64,000 nucleotides of DNA, from contig JAPTOF010000015.1 of assembly GCA_028554755.1 (NCBI GenBank), positions 4,588,001 through 4,652,000 on the forward strand, in the 5' to 3' direction. The notes under the pieces are model-generated. The model searched no databases. It worked only from the letters and a program-made list of their open reading frames with translations, and was not told where the DNA came from. The number at the start of each line of letters is the position of its first letter. Position 1 is the stretch's first letter. Source of the stretch: Cordia subcordata (lineage: Eukaryota; Streptophyta; Magnoliopsida; Boraginales; Cordiaceae). Shown here in pieces: positions 10,987 to 23,392 of the stretch. A program made the translations under genes and the position numbers.

Positions 10987-11975
10987 ATGACCAAGTCAAA
11001 TTATACAAGTGAGTTGCATTTTGGTTCAGAGATTGAAAAGATCGCAAAGAGCTTGAAAAAAGAAGCAAAGTTGTAGAAGTTACTTAAGAAACAAACCAAA
11101 GCATCACAACCTTTATTTGAATCATCCAGTGAGTTTGAAAAAGAAAGGAGATGATCGAAAACAATAGAACTTTGCTTGAATTAGCCATTGTCCATTTGAA
11201 TCAACTGTCCCTTTGCATCACTTATCCAGAGCTTAATATCAATTTCGAGTTAAAATTGAGATTAATTTGTCTTTTACCCACTTTCCATGAGTTGGAGAAT
11301 GAAGATCCCTATAAACATCTCAAGGAGTTCTATATAGTTTGTTCAACTATGAGACCCAATGGTGTAACAAAGGACCAAACTAAATTAAAAGCGTTTCCTT
11401 TTTCCTTGGTGGATGTGGCAAAAGAGTGGCTATTCTATCTTTCATCCGGTTCAATCACTACTTAGGGAGATATAGATAGAGTATTCCTTGACAAATTCTT
11501 TCCAACTTCTAGAGCCGTGGTAATTAGAAAAGAAATTTGCACCATCAAGCAAAGAGATACCGAATCTCTTTATGATTATTGGGAGAGATTTAAGAGGCTT
11601 TGTGTAAGTTGCCCCCAACATGGAATTTCTAAACAATCTCCCATCCAATGCTTTTATGAAGGGTTGCTTCCAATTGAGAAAAGAATGATAGATACTGCTA
11701 GCGGAGGAGTAACCGTGAATACAACACCTCGAGAGGCTAGGGATTTGATTTCCATCATGACTGCAAATTCACAACAATTTGTAAATAGATTCGAGCCTTC
11801 AAGAAGAGTTAATGAGGTAAGTGTTTCTTCTCTTGGATCAAAGTTAACTTAACTAACTCCTCTCGATTTAAAGTTAACTCAACTAACTTCTCTCATTCAA
11901 AGTAGGGGGTAGTTTTCCAATTCAAAAAGTTTGTGGAATTTGTACCATGGCGAGACACCCAACTAATAAATGTCC
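10987..11975 (+). pseudogene. gag: Athila-type gag, broken
   Basis: ATG at 10987 (MTKSNYTSELHFGSE...), then the retrotransposon gag domain in the frame of 11151-11852: HELENEDPYKHLKEF, MRPNGVTKDQTKLKAFPFSL, EICTIKQRDTESLYDYWERF and TPREARDLISIMTANSQQF. A CCHC zinc knuckle, CGICTMARHPTNKC (C-x2-C-x4-H-x4-C), lies at about 11930-11972. Breaks: a stop near 11075 and a frameshift before 11151; a TAG at 11463-11465 where family members have Trp; degenerate sequence after 11852. The protein would assemble the virus-like particle and bind element RNA. It is not translatable as it stands. Confidence 0.9.
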
Positions 11976-12214
11976 CATGCTCCAAAAAAAGGATCCACAA
12001 TATGTTAATGTCATTGAAAGGTTTCCTGGTCGACCACTTGGGATATGACCCATATTCGCATACTTACAACCTAGGCTAAAGGGATTACCTAAGCTTAAGC
12101 CATGGAGCAACACCATAAAATTTTAATTCCCAAAATTCACAATATTTCTAGCCATGACCAACCCTACCATTGCAGCCCACACCTTCAACTTGAGGTGCTT
12201 CTCTTGAAAATATT

Positions 12215-13413
12215 GTGAAATCTCTTGCTTTTAACACTCAACAATTTCAACAGGAAACAAGGGTAAGTATAAAGTATTTGAAGACCCAAATGAGCCAATT
12301 GGCAACATCCATAGGTAGGTTAAAGTCCCATGGTAAATTACCTTATCAAACAGTTGCTAATCCAAAGGAGAATACATGTGCAATCACTTTGAGAAGTGAA
12401 AAAGAGTTGCTGGACAGCCATTGTTAGACTAGGCTTGGGCACACAAAGTTGACATCACCTAAAATAGAGAAAGAAAATGAAAAAGAAAGCACGGAACATG
12501 ATGAAAAAGGGGTGGACAATAATGAATCAGAGCCTAAAAATGGTATGGAGCTAGTGATTAATCCTTCTTTCCCTGAAAGATTCACAGAGTCCAAAAAATA
12601 GAATGAAGAGAAGAAGGTCTTTGAGATTTTTCTCAAAATTGAGGTAAATATTCCATTATTTGATATGATTAAGTGAACACCTTGCCATGAAAAATTTCAT
12701 AAGGATTTGTGCATGAATAAAAAGAAACTTGCTGGTAATGAAAAGACAAGTGTCGCGGCGAATGTGTTTGCCATGCTTAAACAAGATTGCCATCGAAATG
12801 TAAGGACCAAGTTATGTTTACTAGTTCATGTCAAAAAGGCTCTTTAGGTATTAAAAACGCTATGTGCGATCTAGGAGCATTTATTAATGTCATCCCTAAG
12901 TCCATTTATTTTGCTTTGATTGAGGGGCTCTTAAAAGTTGGACCTTTGAAAGAAACAAGAGTTGTTATTCAATTAGCTGATAGGTCTTTGGTTTATCCTA
13001 AAGGTGTCCTAGAAGATGTTTTAGTGCGAGTAAATGATTTGGTCTTTCTTGCTGATTTTTGTGTGCTTGACATGGAGGAAGATTCATCTTCTAAGTCTTG
13101 TGAAATTTTGCTAAGAAGACCATTCCTTAGTACAACTAGGACTAAAATTGATGTGCACAAAAGTATTCTCATTGTGGAGTTTGATGGAGACATTGTTAAA
13201 TTTGATATTTATAATGACATAACAAAACCTAGTGACGTGTCTTGTGTTTTTGTTTTAGAAACGATTGATAATAATAGGCTAAGTGTTACCTCTTGTGAAA
13301 GTCACACTTTTGAAAAGCTGAAAGAATTTAAGAAGACTTTTGTAGGTAGCACTAACTTGCAAGAACCAATTGCCATGAGGAAGAATCAAGGGAAGCCAAT
13401 AGGAGAAATTTAA
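12215..13413 (+). pseudogene. Gag C-terminal linker and retropepsin-like protease, broken
   Basis: 12215-12427 encodes the gag C-terminal linker (KTQMSQLATSIGRLKSHGKL, NPKENTCAITLRS). After a decayed stretch, 12787-13413 encodes an open protease region: MCDLGAFINVIPKSIY (DLGA in place of the usual active-site DLGAS), VVIQLADRSLVYPKGVLEDV, FCVLDMEED, and RRPFLSTTRTKIDVH for the flap/GRPFL region. The open frame then leads into unrelated low-complexity sequence near 13380 rather than RT, marking an internal deletion. Confidence 0.85.
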
Positions 13414-13559
13414 AGCTCATTGAATCCACCTACGGTGGACAAGAGAGGTGCACATAGGAAGTTGCAGCCCCAAGGGTCAGAAAAGAAGAAAAACAATGCT
13501 TATTAAAGGAAAACATTCGCAATGAACAGAAAAAGAGCTTGCAAAAAAAAAAGTTATTG

Positions 13560-13770
13560 CTGGAAAATAATTTTTAGTTGGACAAAAAGTTTTATATCAT
13601 CACTCTGGTTTTAAATTGTTTCCCAATGATCCACAGACTAAATAGGAAGGTCCTTCTGTTATTATTAAATTGTTTTCTTGTGGTGTAGTTGAAGTAAATA
13701 GCTTGAGCAATGACGAAGTCATAAAGTTAATGGACATTGTTTGAACCCCGTTCGTGAGAGAATTGAGCCA
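13560..13770 (+). pseudogene. Integrase C-terminal tail remnant
   Basis: The translation includes GQKVLYHHSGFKLFPNDPQT, a stop, then EGPSVIIKLFSCGVVEV. This corresponds to the C-terminal tail of gypsy integrase, normally hundreds of residues after protease. Its position only 200 bp after protease shows that RT, RNase H and the integrase core were deleted. Stops are frequent. Confidence 0.75.
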
Positions 13771-13821
13771 GAAAAGCCTCTAGATAAAGCTTAAATGAAT
13801 TGACTACGTCGAGCCAACGAT

Positions 13822-13857
13822 GTTAAATAAAGGCTTTCTAGCGCGAGGCAACCCACG
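13822..13857 (+). other. Post-pol conserved motif, degenerate
   Basis: taaaggctttctagcgcg followed by aggcaaccca resembles the motif after gag-pol at 52156-52182 (GCGCTTCTTGGGAGGCAACC). It marks the end of the coding region in this Athila-type group. Confidence 0.6.
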
Positions 13858-14148
13858 GAGTTAAAATTTTTAATTTTGAGTTTTTTAGTGTGATTTTGTT
13901 GATTTTTGATTTTTTGCCAGTTTTTCCAATTTTTTAGGAAATTTTCTTTTATTTTTGATCATTTTCTTCCCTAAAAACTATAACTTTGGTTTGAAGGTGT
14001 TCTATGAAAGTTTTGATATTTACAAGTAAAAGTTGCTTTAGAATTTTAGTGAGTTTTTGAGCTGATTTCTAAAAACATGACACACTGGGAGCTTAGGCAT
14101 GGGTAAGCAAAGGTTGTTTTGAAAAAGCATAAAAGTCAGAAAACATAC

Positions 14149-16005
14149 TAATTTGCCTTTGAAGGTGCAAGCCCTAAACAGTGCCGCAAGCGTACGGACC
14201 ATGCAATATAGGGGTACTAATGCGGGTGATGAATCACGGGGAGGCTCAAAGTGTGGTAAAATCCTAAGCTAGTGTTCTAGTGGAAGCTTAAAAAGAAACC
14301 CAAACTAGTCATTTTTTATACTTCTTGGATTTTAGGGAGCTAAGAGGAAAATAAAATACTACACTATAAATGCAAGAATGGAAAAAGGTAAGAACTAAGC
14401 TATTCTCAGGGGATTAAACATAAAGGGGAAGGTGATAGGGTGACCTACACTTGTGAATGAATGACTTTCTACCTCTTTGCTAGTATCCTAATTACACCCT
14501 AGGACTCGGTGCGAGTCCGTTCCTAAGCATACACACTTAGAGCTACGGCGTGGTCTTTATGTACCTAAGGCCATAAGAGGGACTAGAAAGCTACCTAGGT
14601 ATCCTAGAACAAACCTACCCTAGCTCATAAACCATTAGCTAGATTTAAAGCTAAGCCTAGGGATACTAAGGTCGACTAAACCTATTCGGACTACTATTAG
14701 CTGGATTTCAAGCTAAAGGGGACTTAACCTAGACTAGTCCTAACTTGTGCATCATCGTTCTGGTGATACTATAGGGGAGTGATAACTAATAAGCGCTATC
14801 CTACATGTTCTAAGGCAAGGCATTGTGAATATGACATCCTATCCACGACACAAACACAAGCAAGTTTGACTTACACCATTGAAATCATTTAAGCATCAAC
14901 ATATGGCAATATTTGAGTATGTATTCACTATAAGGTGTGTTTCATACCCACATAGACATGAATAGAACCAACCCACTTCATATTATCCATAATCATGCAC
15001 AAAGACATGCATAATCTAAGTATTATAAGTGTTCTATAGCAAACATAACTCAATCTATATACATACAACTCATTCAAGCATTACATCAAACACATAGACA
15101 TGAAATGATATAAAGCTTTTCAAAAATAAAAACAAAGTATGTATATATATATATATATATATATATAAGCCAATAGAATCCCATAACAAGAGTATGAAAA
15201 TCAACCCATTACACAAGTTTAGTCACTCTAATTTATCTACTCAAGCATAGAATAAAAGAGAAGGAAAGAGGATTGAGAAAGCTCCTCTTCCATCTTTGCT
15301 TAATTCTTTACAAACTTCAGCAAATCCTTCACAAAAGATGTTGTAATCCTCCAAGAACAGTTTTAATCTAAGTGGGTATGTGTATTAATGTGTGTATTAG
15401 AGGTGGGTGAAGGTAGGGTTTGGTGTGTGAGAAGTAGATGTGTGAAGGGGAGGTGAAAAGAGGTTCAAAACTTGCTTAAAAGGGCTGAAAAAGGGCTTAA
15501 GTAGTGTAGCATATGCGTCCAGCCAGGGGCCTTAGTCGGTTGACCGGCCTAGCCTTGAGGTCAACCCTCCCAAATGGGCTAACTCTCTATTTTGGCCCGT
15601 CACGTATGCCGGTCGACTTGCACTAGAAGGAGGGGTCGATCGGCCAGGTTAGAAGCTAGCCAATTTTTCTCGTGTTGCGTCCGTTTCGTCCTGGTTGCTC
15701 CTTTCTTTGCCTGGTTACCTCCAAAAGCTTTTTTTCATACTTCTCCCACGTCTCGAACACCTCGAGCTTGTCTACAACATCAAATCATTATCAATCCAAG
15801 CCTCGATCTTTGCCCTAACTTTACCTAACATGGGAAATAAGCGTGCATTAGTGTAGTGTTTGTTTTTAAACTCGACTATGTACATTGCTTACGCTTTAGC
15901 CTAACTCTAGTATATGTATTATACTAATGCATCTCTTAAAGCTTAAAACACCTCTTCAACATAGATAAATGACAACACACACACAAAAAAAAACACAACA
16001 TATCA
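14149..16005 (-). mobile_element. Athila-type LTR, minus orientation (subfamily A)
   Basis: Minus-strand LTR landmarks occur in the family order: the termination region with gtacggacc (about 14190), GGACTCGGTGCGAGTCC hairpin (14502-14518), inverted TTAGCT/TTTAAA hairpins (14631-14720), CACATAGACATG motifs (14950-15110), a TA microsatellite (15138-15167) and the distal end ACATATCA at 16005. The left end TAATTTGCC corresponds to TGATGTGCC at 63012. Flanks catac (14144-14148) and cgtgc (16006-16010) would be a 5-bp duplication differing by two G/A transitions, so a solo LTR is likely but not certain. Confidence 0.65.
15138..15167. repeat. TA microsatellite
   Basis: Alternating TA run of about 30 bases inside the minus-strand LTR, at the position where related LTRs also carry TA runs (for example 29850-29880). 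Confidence 0.95.
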
Positions 16006-16010
16006 CGTGC

Positions 16011-16404
16011 TTTACTTTTTATTTCACTTTTGCCCTCTTTCTTCTTCTTTAACGATAACCACCACCAAGTCTACCATTACCACCACCTTCTTCCACCATA
16101 ACCACCACTCCAAACACCACCCAAGATCTTCCAAACCCACTTCACAAAAACATATGGGGAAGAAAAGAAGGGCCAAGAAAACAACAAAAATTACACCCAT
16201 CGCCAAACCCATCATCTCCCACCTCGTGACGAGTGGTGTTGGCAGCCGACCAGAGGTGGCGACATGTGGCCAAGTATCACCCCAGCCCCCACGCTGCTCT
16301 TTAACTCACTCCTTCACATGGTAGGTCCTACATTCAAAGCGTCCAACCGCGAGTGCTTTAGATTCTAATTTTTTGCAAAGTATTTCACTTTGTTTTTAAG
16401 ATTT
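16011..16404. other. Unclassified segment between two LTRs
   Basis: A C/A-rich stretch (repeated accacca units, 16050-16110), then a short GC-richer stretch near 16220-16300. A 105-residue open frame (16007-16324) is Thr/His/Pro/Lys rich with no recognisable domain and an antisense frame of similar length. I take it as non-coding; it may belong to a repeat broken by the flanking LTRs. Confidence 0.4.
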
Positions 16405-18056
16405 GGTACTAATTCTTGTTAGGGTTGCTTGATGGATTATATTTAGGTTGCTCTCTTCTAGACCTTTAGTTAGCCTCTTAATTGATACCCTAAGCCTCAG
16501 TGCGGGTCCGTCTCTAGGCGATAACCCCTAGAGCTACGATGTGGTCTTTATGACTTAGGAATTAGGGCTAGCTAATAGGATCCTAGGTGACTTAGATCGA
16601 TCTAACCCTACAACTTAGTCCACTAATTAGTTCCTCAATCTAACCCTAGGACTTGGCACGAGTTCGTCCCTAGGCGTCGTCTACTTAGAGCTACGTCATG
16701 GTCCTTATGAACCTAGGACTTTAGGGTGGACTAAATAATCTTTTTAAGCAAACTAAGGTCAACTAAACCAATCCGAACACCCATTGGCTGGATTTAAAGC
16801 CAAAGGGGACTCGACCTAGGCTAGTTACTAGTTGTGTACCATCGATCGCATCACAATAGTGGGTATTGACATTTAAGCACAAGGCATGCACATCTAGGAC
16901 ATGGAATTTGAGAATACTCTGGAATATTCTACTACTAAGCACGTGGACATACTTAGATTACAACAATTTAAGCAATAGTAGCCGACATGTCAGCAATAGA
17001 AGCTATTTATGCTATTAAGTACGCAAACACACACGTAGACATGTATATAGGCATATACATTTCATGTAATCACCACACAAACACATAGACATGCTAGCAT
17101 AATGATTTAGAAATGGTTAATAACACAATAGACTTCAATATACATATGAAACTTCATTGATGCATTTCAACAAACACATAGACATATAAGTAAAATAGCC
17201 TTTGAAACCCTAAGCACAAAGCATATATATTCAAATCCATCAAGTACCCATAATAATAATATAATAATCAATCTATAATACAAGAGTAAATTGCCCACAT
17301 GCTCTATTTATACATATATTAACTTGGGAAAAAGGGAGATAAAGAATATACCTTTCTATCCAAAGCTAATTCTTTACAATCTATGAGCATAGGCCCCAAA
17401 TCGTGTGTTTGATTCTCTTATATCCTTGATTCCAAGTGCTAAATATGGTTAGAAGCGTGTGTGAGGTGGGTATAGGTGGATTTAGTGTTTAGGGAAATGG
17501 ATGTGTGAAATGATAGGTGTCTTCTCCCAAAAAATGGCTGAAAAGGTGCTTAAATAAAGCTGAAATCGCGCATGGCCGAGGGCCTTGGCAGGTCGACCGG
17601 CCTAGCACCTAGGTCAATTGGCCTAACGGCCTTACATTCTATTTTGACCGGTCAACCAAGCCAGTCGATCAACCTTGGAAGGGGGTCGACCGGCAAGACC
17701 AGAGACTTGGCCAATTTTTTGCTCCTCGCAATCTGATTTCTTCTTATGTACTTCGATCTTCGCCCGATAGCTTCCAAATGCACTTTTCTTCATTTCTTTG
17801 CATTGGGAACACCTTTGTCTTTGATACACATCCTAAATGCCATCAATCAAGCTCAAATCATCTTTTCGAATCTTACCTAAAACAAGCAACAAACGCGCAT
17901 TAGTGTAGCATTTAAGTCCCAACTTCAACTATGAACTTGTGAACCCTAATATGCATGAGTATGACCTGAATGCTATACTAATACGTCAAATGAAACACAA
18001 AACACCTCAAAACAAGTATATTCATGCTTATAAACACACATAAAACTAGCACATTA
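16405..18056 (-). mobile_element. Athila-type LTR, minus orientation, 3'-truncated
   Basis: Reads as the reverse of the solo LTR at 21403-23382 from its ATAATCCATCAAG region to its start. It contains the inverted hairpins at 16493-16520, 16640-16680 and 16780-16803, CACATAGACATG motifs (17030-17190), GGTCGACCGG palindromes (17591-17600, 17684-17693), and the LTR start as ...CTAGCACATTA at 18056. The portion corresponding to the LTR 3' end is missing. Confidence 0.7.
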
Positions 18057-19721
18057 GTATATATTAATTACAATTATGCTTTCCCTGTATCACCAATTTT
18101 GATACATATATGCACATATGAACTTTCTCGACCTAGTGATAACTAATGAATATGCAGTCCTAAATGCATTTAAAGCAGTGATATGGAATTCTAATATGTC
18201 GAGATATACTAGGTCATATGTTTCCTCGTTTATTTTTTATTTCAAAAAATTACCTTAAAGCCTCCAACGTGCTTCATTCTTTGGTTTTTCACATTATAAT
18301 GTTTGAAGCTTTTCATTGTACACAACTCTTGCATGCATTGTTTAAGTCTAATATATACAATTTTGGCTTGACATCAAATTCAAAATCTATGAAGTTGTCT
18401 TGGTTAATTGGTTTAGTCATGGTGATGTTTTGATCTTTTTAAGAAGGAAAAAACGTTCCTGATTCCTGGCTAGTGTACTAAGAGCCACGACATTTGCTGT
18501 AATTCATGATTTTGGATTGTCATGATCATCTCAATATTTTGCTTGCTTGTGCCCGATGCATATATTAGGATGATATTGTAGTAGTGACTTACATGTGGAA
18601 TGAATTTCACCATTAAACTGGTTATGTAATTTATGATGATGGTACTAGTTCATACTTCAAGTCATATGAAATATTTAAAGAGATATATTAAATTAGAACA
18701 TGGAATTATTTTATGGGTAAAATATTTATATTATTTGAAAAGTTTTATAAGTTAAAATAAGATCATGACTACCAAAGTAGTCAAATTTCGTTTTAACTTA
18801 GATATGTAACCAAGTCTTTTAAAATTTTGTATATAATAATCTTTCCAAAGAAAGATATTGTACACTTAATTTTAATTTGATGGCTTGATTGTTAGAGTGA
18901 ATTGCATAAATGAAGTGAATCTCGCCCAAAGGTGATGAACTTCTTTGCATGTGTATAACTCACTCTAAAATGAGAGAAGACAATTACATTAAGGAGAGTA
19001 TGCAATGAATGTCTTGAAATTTCATGTATTTTAAGTATATTTCATAAACTCATAAAATAAAAGTTCTAATCATATTATTCATATTTAGTTTATCTTGCGT
19101 AAAAGACAAGATCTAACAAGGAGATGTAATATTTCTAAGAGGTTGTACCTCAAAGCTTTTGATTAGAAAGTGTTATTTTTCTAACGAGACTTCGTAAATG
19201 TAAGTATGAAATTAGGAATTATGTGTTTCTAAGGGATTTCACCTTTTTGACCTGAAATTAGAAACTATAATACGAAATCGTAGAAGACCACAAAGATTTA
19301 GCAATCTTAAAATGTGATCACGTGTGTGTTTCTAAAATTACTCTTGAGAGCCAAATCTATATACTGATACACATGAGTGATCTTAGTGTAGTTTTTAACA
19401 TTTGTAACCATAGGAAATCTTATGTTAATTAATCAACATATATGATTGCTATGATTCAATGTTAATGGTTAAACTTGAAAAGGATTATTCTTATGGGTTT
19501 TTTTTTTTTTAAATAAAAAAACCTACTTCCATGGGATTGAACCAATGACATCACGCTTGGGGAAAATAATCTCAATCACTTGAGCTATCCCCTAGTCCTT
19601 ATGGGCTTATTATATATCTTAAGTTATTAGTCTATATGAAGAAAATATTTGTCTCTATTAAATATTATTTTCATATAAATGAGATTGGTAAAAGAGTCGT
19701 TAAAGTTGTCCAAGTGGGAGA
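18057..19721 (+). other. Unassigned AT-rich DNA, possibly Copia internal remnant
   Basis: No coding domain recognised. It ends in CAAGTGGGAGA (19711-19721), a Copia-style polypurine tract just before an LTR start. The segment at about 19528-19600 (cctacttccatgggattgaa and following, with cacttgagctatcc) is of a short dispersed-repeat kind common in plant DNA. The rest may be the decayed interior of the Copia element whose LTR follows. Confidence 0.35.
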
Positions 19722-20161
19722 TGTAAGAATTTCGGACTACACATCTAAATGAGGCGATGTAGAAGAGCCCACATCACATGCATGAATTAAGTATTTGCTT
19801 GTAGGCATTAGACTTGTGATGGGTAGGCTTGTCACTAAATTAGACATTTTGATTGGTCCTCTTGCCTATCTTTGAAAGGCATGACTATTTCTGAAAAGAC
19901 ACAAATATTTGAAAAAGTCACCATTGTTCTTTTTTATCTTTATAAGAGAACAGAACTTTGCCTTACTTTACCATCTGATACAAATTTAGGGATTAGAGAG
20001 AGGAAGAGCAATCAGTTAACTTATATCCTGGGCGAAATTCTAGAGGTTAGAACATGCATATGTGAAGTAAATGGGTAGTTTTCTTTCACTATGGTTCTCA
20101 ATCGTATTTATAATTTGTTTTCATAAATTTAACATGTTTGGTTTATAAAGTTTTCCCAACA
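19722..20161 (+). mobile_element. Copia-type 3' LTR
   Basis: Begins TGTAAGAATTTCGG directly after the polypurine tract and ends TTTTCCCAACA, typical Copia LTR termini (TGT...ACA). The length of 440 bp fits Copia LTRs. No 5' partner is seen in the window. The open frame at 19872-20078 is not recognisable. Confidence 0.65.
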
Positions 20162-20636
20162 AACCTAACAAATTTAGGGATAGTATTAGTGTCACAAAAA
20201 ATAATAGATTTAAATAAAAATTATAATCAAAATTAATTAAATTGTGACAATATTAGTGTCACAATAGTATAAATATATTTTGTTATTATATTAATCATCA
20301 CTATAATTATTATTACATAATGACGATATCATGTGCTATAAATGATGCAATTGTATAGTGACAAACGTTTGTCACAAAAAATAAATTATGTATTGACAAT
20401 TATGAGTGTCATTGCATGTTAATCGTTTTAGCAACTAAATTGAAGTCATAGTTGGAAAAAATAATTGTGATGACAATTTGGTCGTTATACACATATAATA
20501 AAAGTGACGCTACTCTTTGTCACTCAAAATGTTATACTAGTGACAAGATAAAAAATTCGTTATTGATACTATTAGTGCGTTTTTGACAATACAAAAAGAA
20601 TAGTTTTTTTACTAGCTTTTAGTGTCAAAGTTATTG

Positions 20637-23392
20637 TTGTTCGGTAAAACAATATCTCAAGTAGCTTTTCAGGCAGCTTTTCGGGGTAGCTTTTAGCATT
20701 TTAACTAGTTTTTCTCAAATGCTAAATATTTTAACATTTAACAAAAAGCTAGTAATGTTTCATCTTTTTTTGGCAATTTTACGCTTTCTCTATTTTTTAT
20801 AAAAATCATACTCTCTTTTCAATGTTTTCTTTACTTTTTTTCTACCTTTTCTTTCACAAATATAAATAAAAAAGTACAAAAATTAATTTAAAATTCTATT
20901 CAAATTGAAATATATTAAAAAGTATATTTTTACTAGTCCATTTATTTTTTGGTTAAAAAATAAAAGCTGAATTTATTAAAAATGTATTTTATGATATTAA
21001 TATAAATTTTTTATAAAAAATAATTTTATTATGTTTTAATAATAAAACATTATTATAAAAAAACATATATCTAATTAAAAACAAATTATCTTACTCCACT
21101 AATAGTAACACTAATTATAAATATCATAATAATAATAACGTGATATCAATGTCCTTTTTGTCATTTTACTTTCATTAGCTAATCCAACAATTAATTTCAC
21201 TGAACACATTATGTCCAATCAACCAGTTAAAAATCCATTCACTAACAGCTAGTTAACCAACTAGTCTCTAATAACTAGTTAAATAACTATCGGCTACCAG
21301 CTAGTTAAATAGCTAGTCGTTAATAACTACTAGCTATCTAAACAGCTATTAGCTATTTAAATAGCTAATAGCTACTCTAAAAGCAAATTGTGTCGAATAG
21401 GCTGATGTGTTAGTTTTGTGTGTGATTTTGCATTGTATTTCTATATCTATTTTGAAGTGTATTGTGCTCTATAAGGTGTATTAGTGTATCATTTATATCA
21501 TACTTGAGCATATTAAGCTTTAGGTGTCTATAGTTGAGCTTAAAGCATAAATGCTACACTAAAGTACACTTAGCTTGTGTTTTTGGTGAGTTTGAGGAAT
21601 GTCTTGAGCTGAACAAAGATGGAGATGGCTTAGGCAAGAATTGAAGAAGATTTTAAAGATAAAAAGTGGAAGAAAAGAAAGATTAGAGGCTTTCAGACAA
21701 AGATAAAAGCAACCGGAAGCAAAACAGAGCTAAAACGAAGCCAAAAGAGAGCAAATAGGCACTACTGGAGCACTGGCTTCAGAGTACCCGTGCACCGGCT
21801 TACTATTCTGCCAAAAATAGAGAGCAAGCTTCTAATGCTGGAATAGAGGCCCCTTGGTACCCGTGCTCCGGTTAAGTGTTTTGGTAGTCGCAGAAATTGG
21901 CTATATAATCCTACTTTTGGCCATTTTTTTTGTAACACCAAGTCATATTCTTTCACACCAATCTCCCAAAATCCTAATCCTTTCATCTCCCACCTTTCAC
22001 ACACTCTTCCATACACAAAAGAACTTTGGAATTAAGCCACTAAGTGGATCAAACACAAGAATTTGGGCATATCTCTTGGATTGTAAAGATATGGCTTTGG
22101 ATAAAAGGGTAGCTTCTTTGTCTCTCTTTTATCCTAAGTTAATGTATGTTTGATTAGTGCTATGTAAGGTGATTTACTCTTGTATTATGGATGATTATTA
22201 CATTATTGTTATGGGTATTTGATGGATTTATATATATATGCTTGTGCTTAGGGTTTTGATTGACAAATTTACATTCATGTCTATGTGTTTGTAGAAATGC
22301 CTCAATGATGTAGCATATTTATATTGAAGTCTATTTTGTTATTAACCATTTCTAAATCATTATGCTAGCATGTCTATGTGTTTGTGTGGTGATTACATGA
22401 AGTGGGTATGCTTATATACATGTCTATGTGTGTGTTTGCATATTTAATAGCATAAATAGCTTCGATTGCATACATGTCGGGTGCTTTTGCTTAAATTGGT
22501 GTAATCTAAGCATGTCTATGTGTTTAGTAGTAGAATACGTCGGTGTATTCTCGAATGCCATGCCCTAGATGTGTTTGCTTTGCGCTTCAATGTCAATTTT
22601 CGCTATTGTGATGTGATCAATGGTGTACACTTGGTAACTAGCCTAGTTTGAGTCCCCTTTGGCTTTAAATCCAGCCAATAGGAGTCTGGTTAGGTTTAGT
22701 TGACCTTAGTTCACTTAGGAAGATTAATTAGTCCACCCTAATGCCCTAGGTTCATAAGGACCACGTAGTACTACTATATAGACGACACTTAGGGATGGAC
22801 TAGCATTGAGTCCTGGGGTTAGATTGGGGAACTAATTAGAAGACTAAGTGCTAGGGTTAGATCAATCTAAATCACCTAGAATCCTATTAGCTAGCCCTAA
22901 TTCCTAAGTTATAAAGACCACGCCGTGCTTCTAGGAGTCGTCACCTAGGAACGGACTCGCACTGAAGCTTAGGGAACAATCAGGAGGCTAATTAGAGGTC
23001 TAGACTAGAGCAACCCAAGTATAATCCATCAAGTAACCCTAACAAGAAATAGTAATCACCCATTTGCAAGACAAAATCACCCTAGTCCCCCTTTTTCAAC
23101 GTTTGACTCCCTTAGATCGCTTGATTCCCCCATCACACACACACACACACCTTTTATTTTCTTGTTTTAGCTTAGATTTATATTTCCTAAGCTCCCTTTA
23201 AACCAAAAATCCAAAAATATCATAGGTAGGACCCCAACACGTAGCTTTTAGGATGCACTTAGCTTAAGACACCATACATATTAGGCCTTCCCGTGGATTC
23301 GACCCTACACTCGCACACATTATGTTACACTCAATCCGTGAGCTTGTGAGCTATTTAGGCTTGTGCTCACGAATAGCGATCATAGGCCTTTA
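20637..23392. mobile_element. MITE (TTCGGTAAAAC type) interrupted by a solo LTR
   Basis: The left end near 20637 reads ttgttgttcggtaaaac; the right end, once the LTR is removed, reads caaattgtgtcgaataggcc, forming imperfect terminal inverted repeats. The body (20650-21402) is full of AGCT/TAGCTATTAGCT short palindromic units. It resembles hAT-type MITEs. Boundaries are approximate. Confidence 0.5.
21403..23382 (+). mobile_element. Athila-type solo LTR (TSD TAGGC)
   Basis: Starts TGATGTGTTAGTTTTGTG and ends GAATAGCGATCA. Exact 5-bp duplications taggc lie at 21398-21402 and 23383-23387. No PBS follows, so it is a solo LTR. Contents in order: a probable TATA box (ctatataat, about 21901), a TA run (22230), four CATGTCTATGTGT motifs (22277-22530), hairpin TTGGCTTTAAATCCAGCCAA (22659-22678), degenerate GGACTCG-type hairpins (22795-22990), and the end region. 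It is a reference copy for the LTRs here because both borders are certain. Confidence 0.9.

Larger units (their letters stand above)
9590..14148 (+). mobile_element. Athila-type LTR retrotransposon, gag-protease only, 3' LTR missing
   Basis: 5' LTR (about 9590-10937), tRNA-Asp PBS (10944), gag, protease, a short integrase-tail remnant and the post-pol motif are in normal order. RT, RNase H and the integrase core are absent. No copy of the 5' LTR occurs downstream; a different minus-strand LTR begins at 14149. The left boundary is approximate because the LTR start is unclear against the hAT remnant. Confidence 0.75.

Noticed and set aside
14502..14518. GGACTCG..CGAGTCC hairpin considered as part of a tRNA gene
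   Set aside because: No acceptor stem, D or T arm and no A/B box; it is one of several repeated LTR hairpins.
16007..16324. 105-residue plus-strand open frame with basic patch
   Set aside because: Low-complexity Thr/His/Pro composition from CCA repeats; an antisense frame of similar size exists; no domain.
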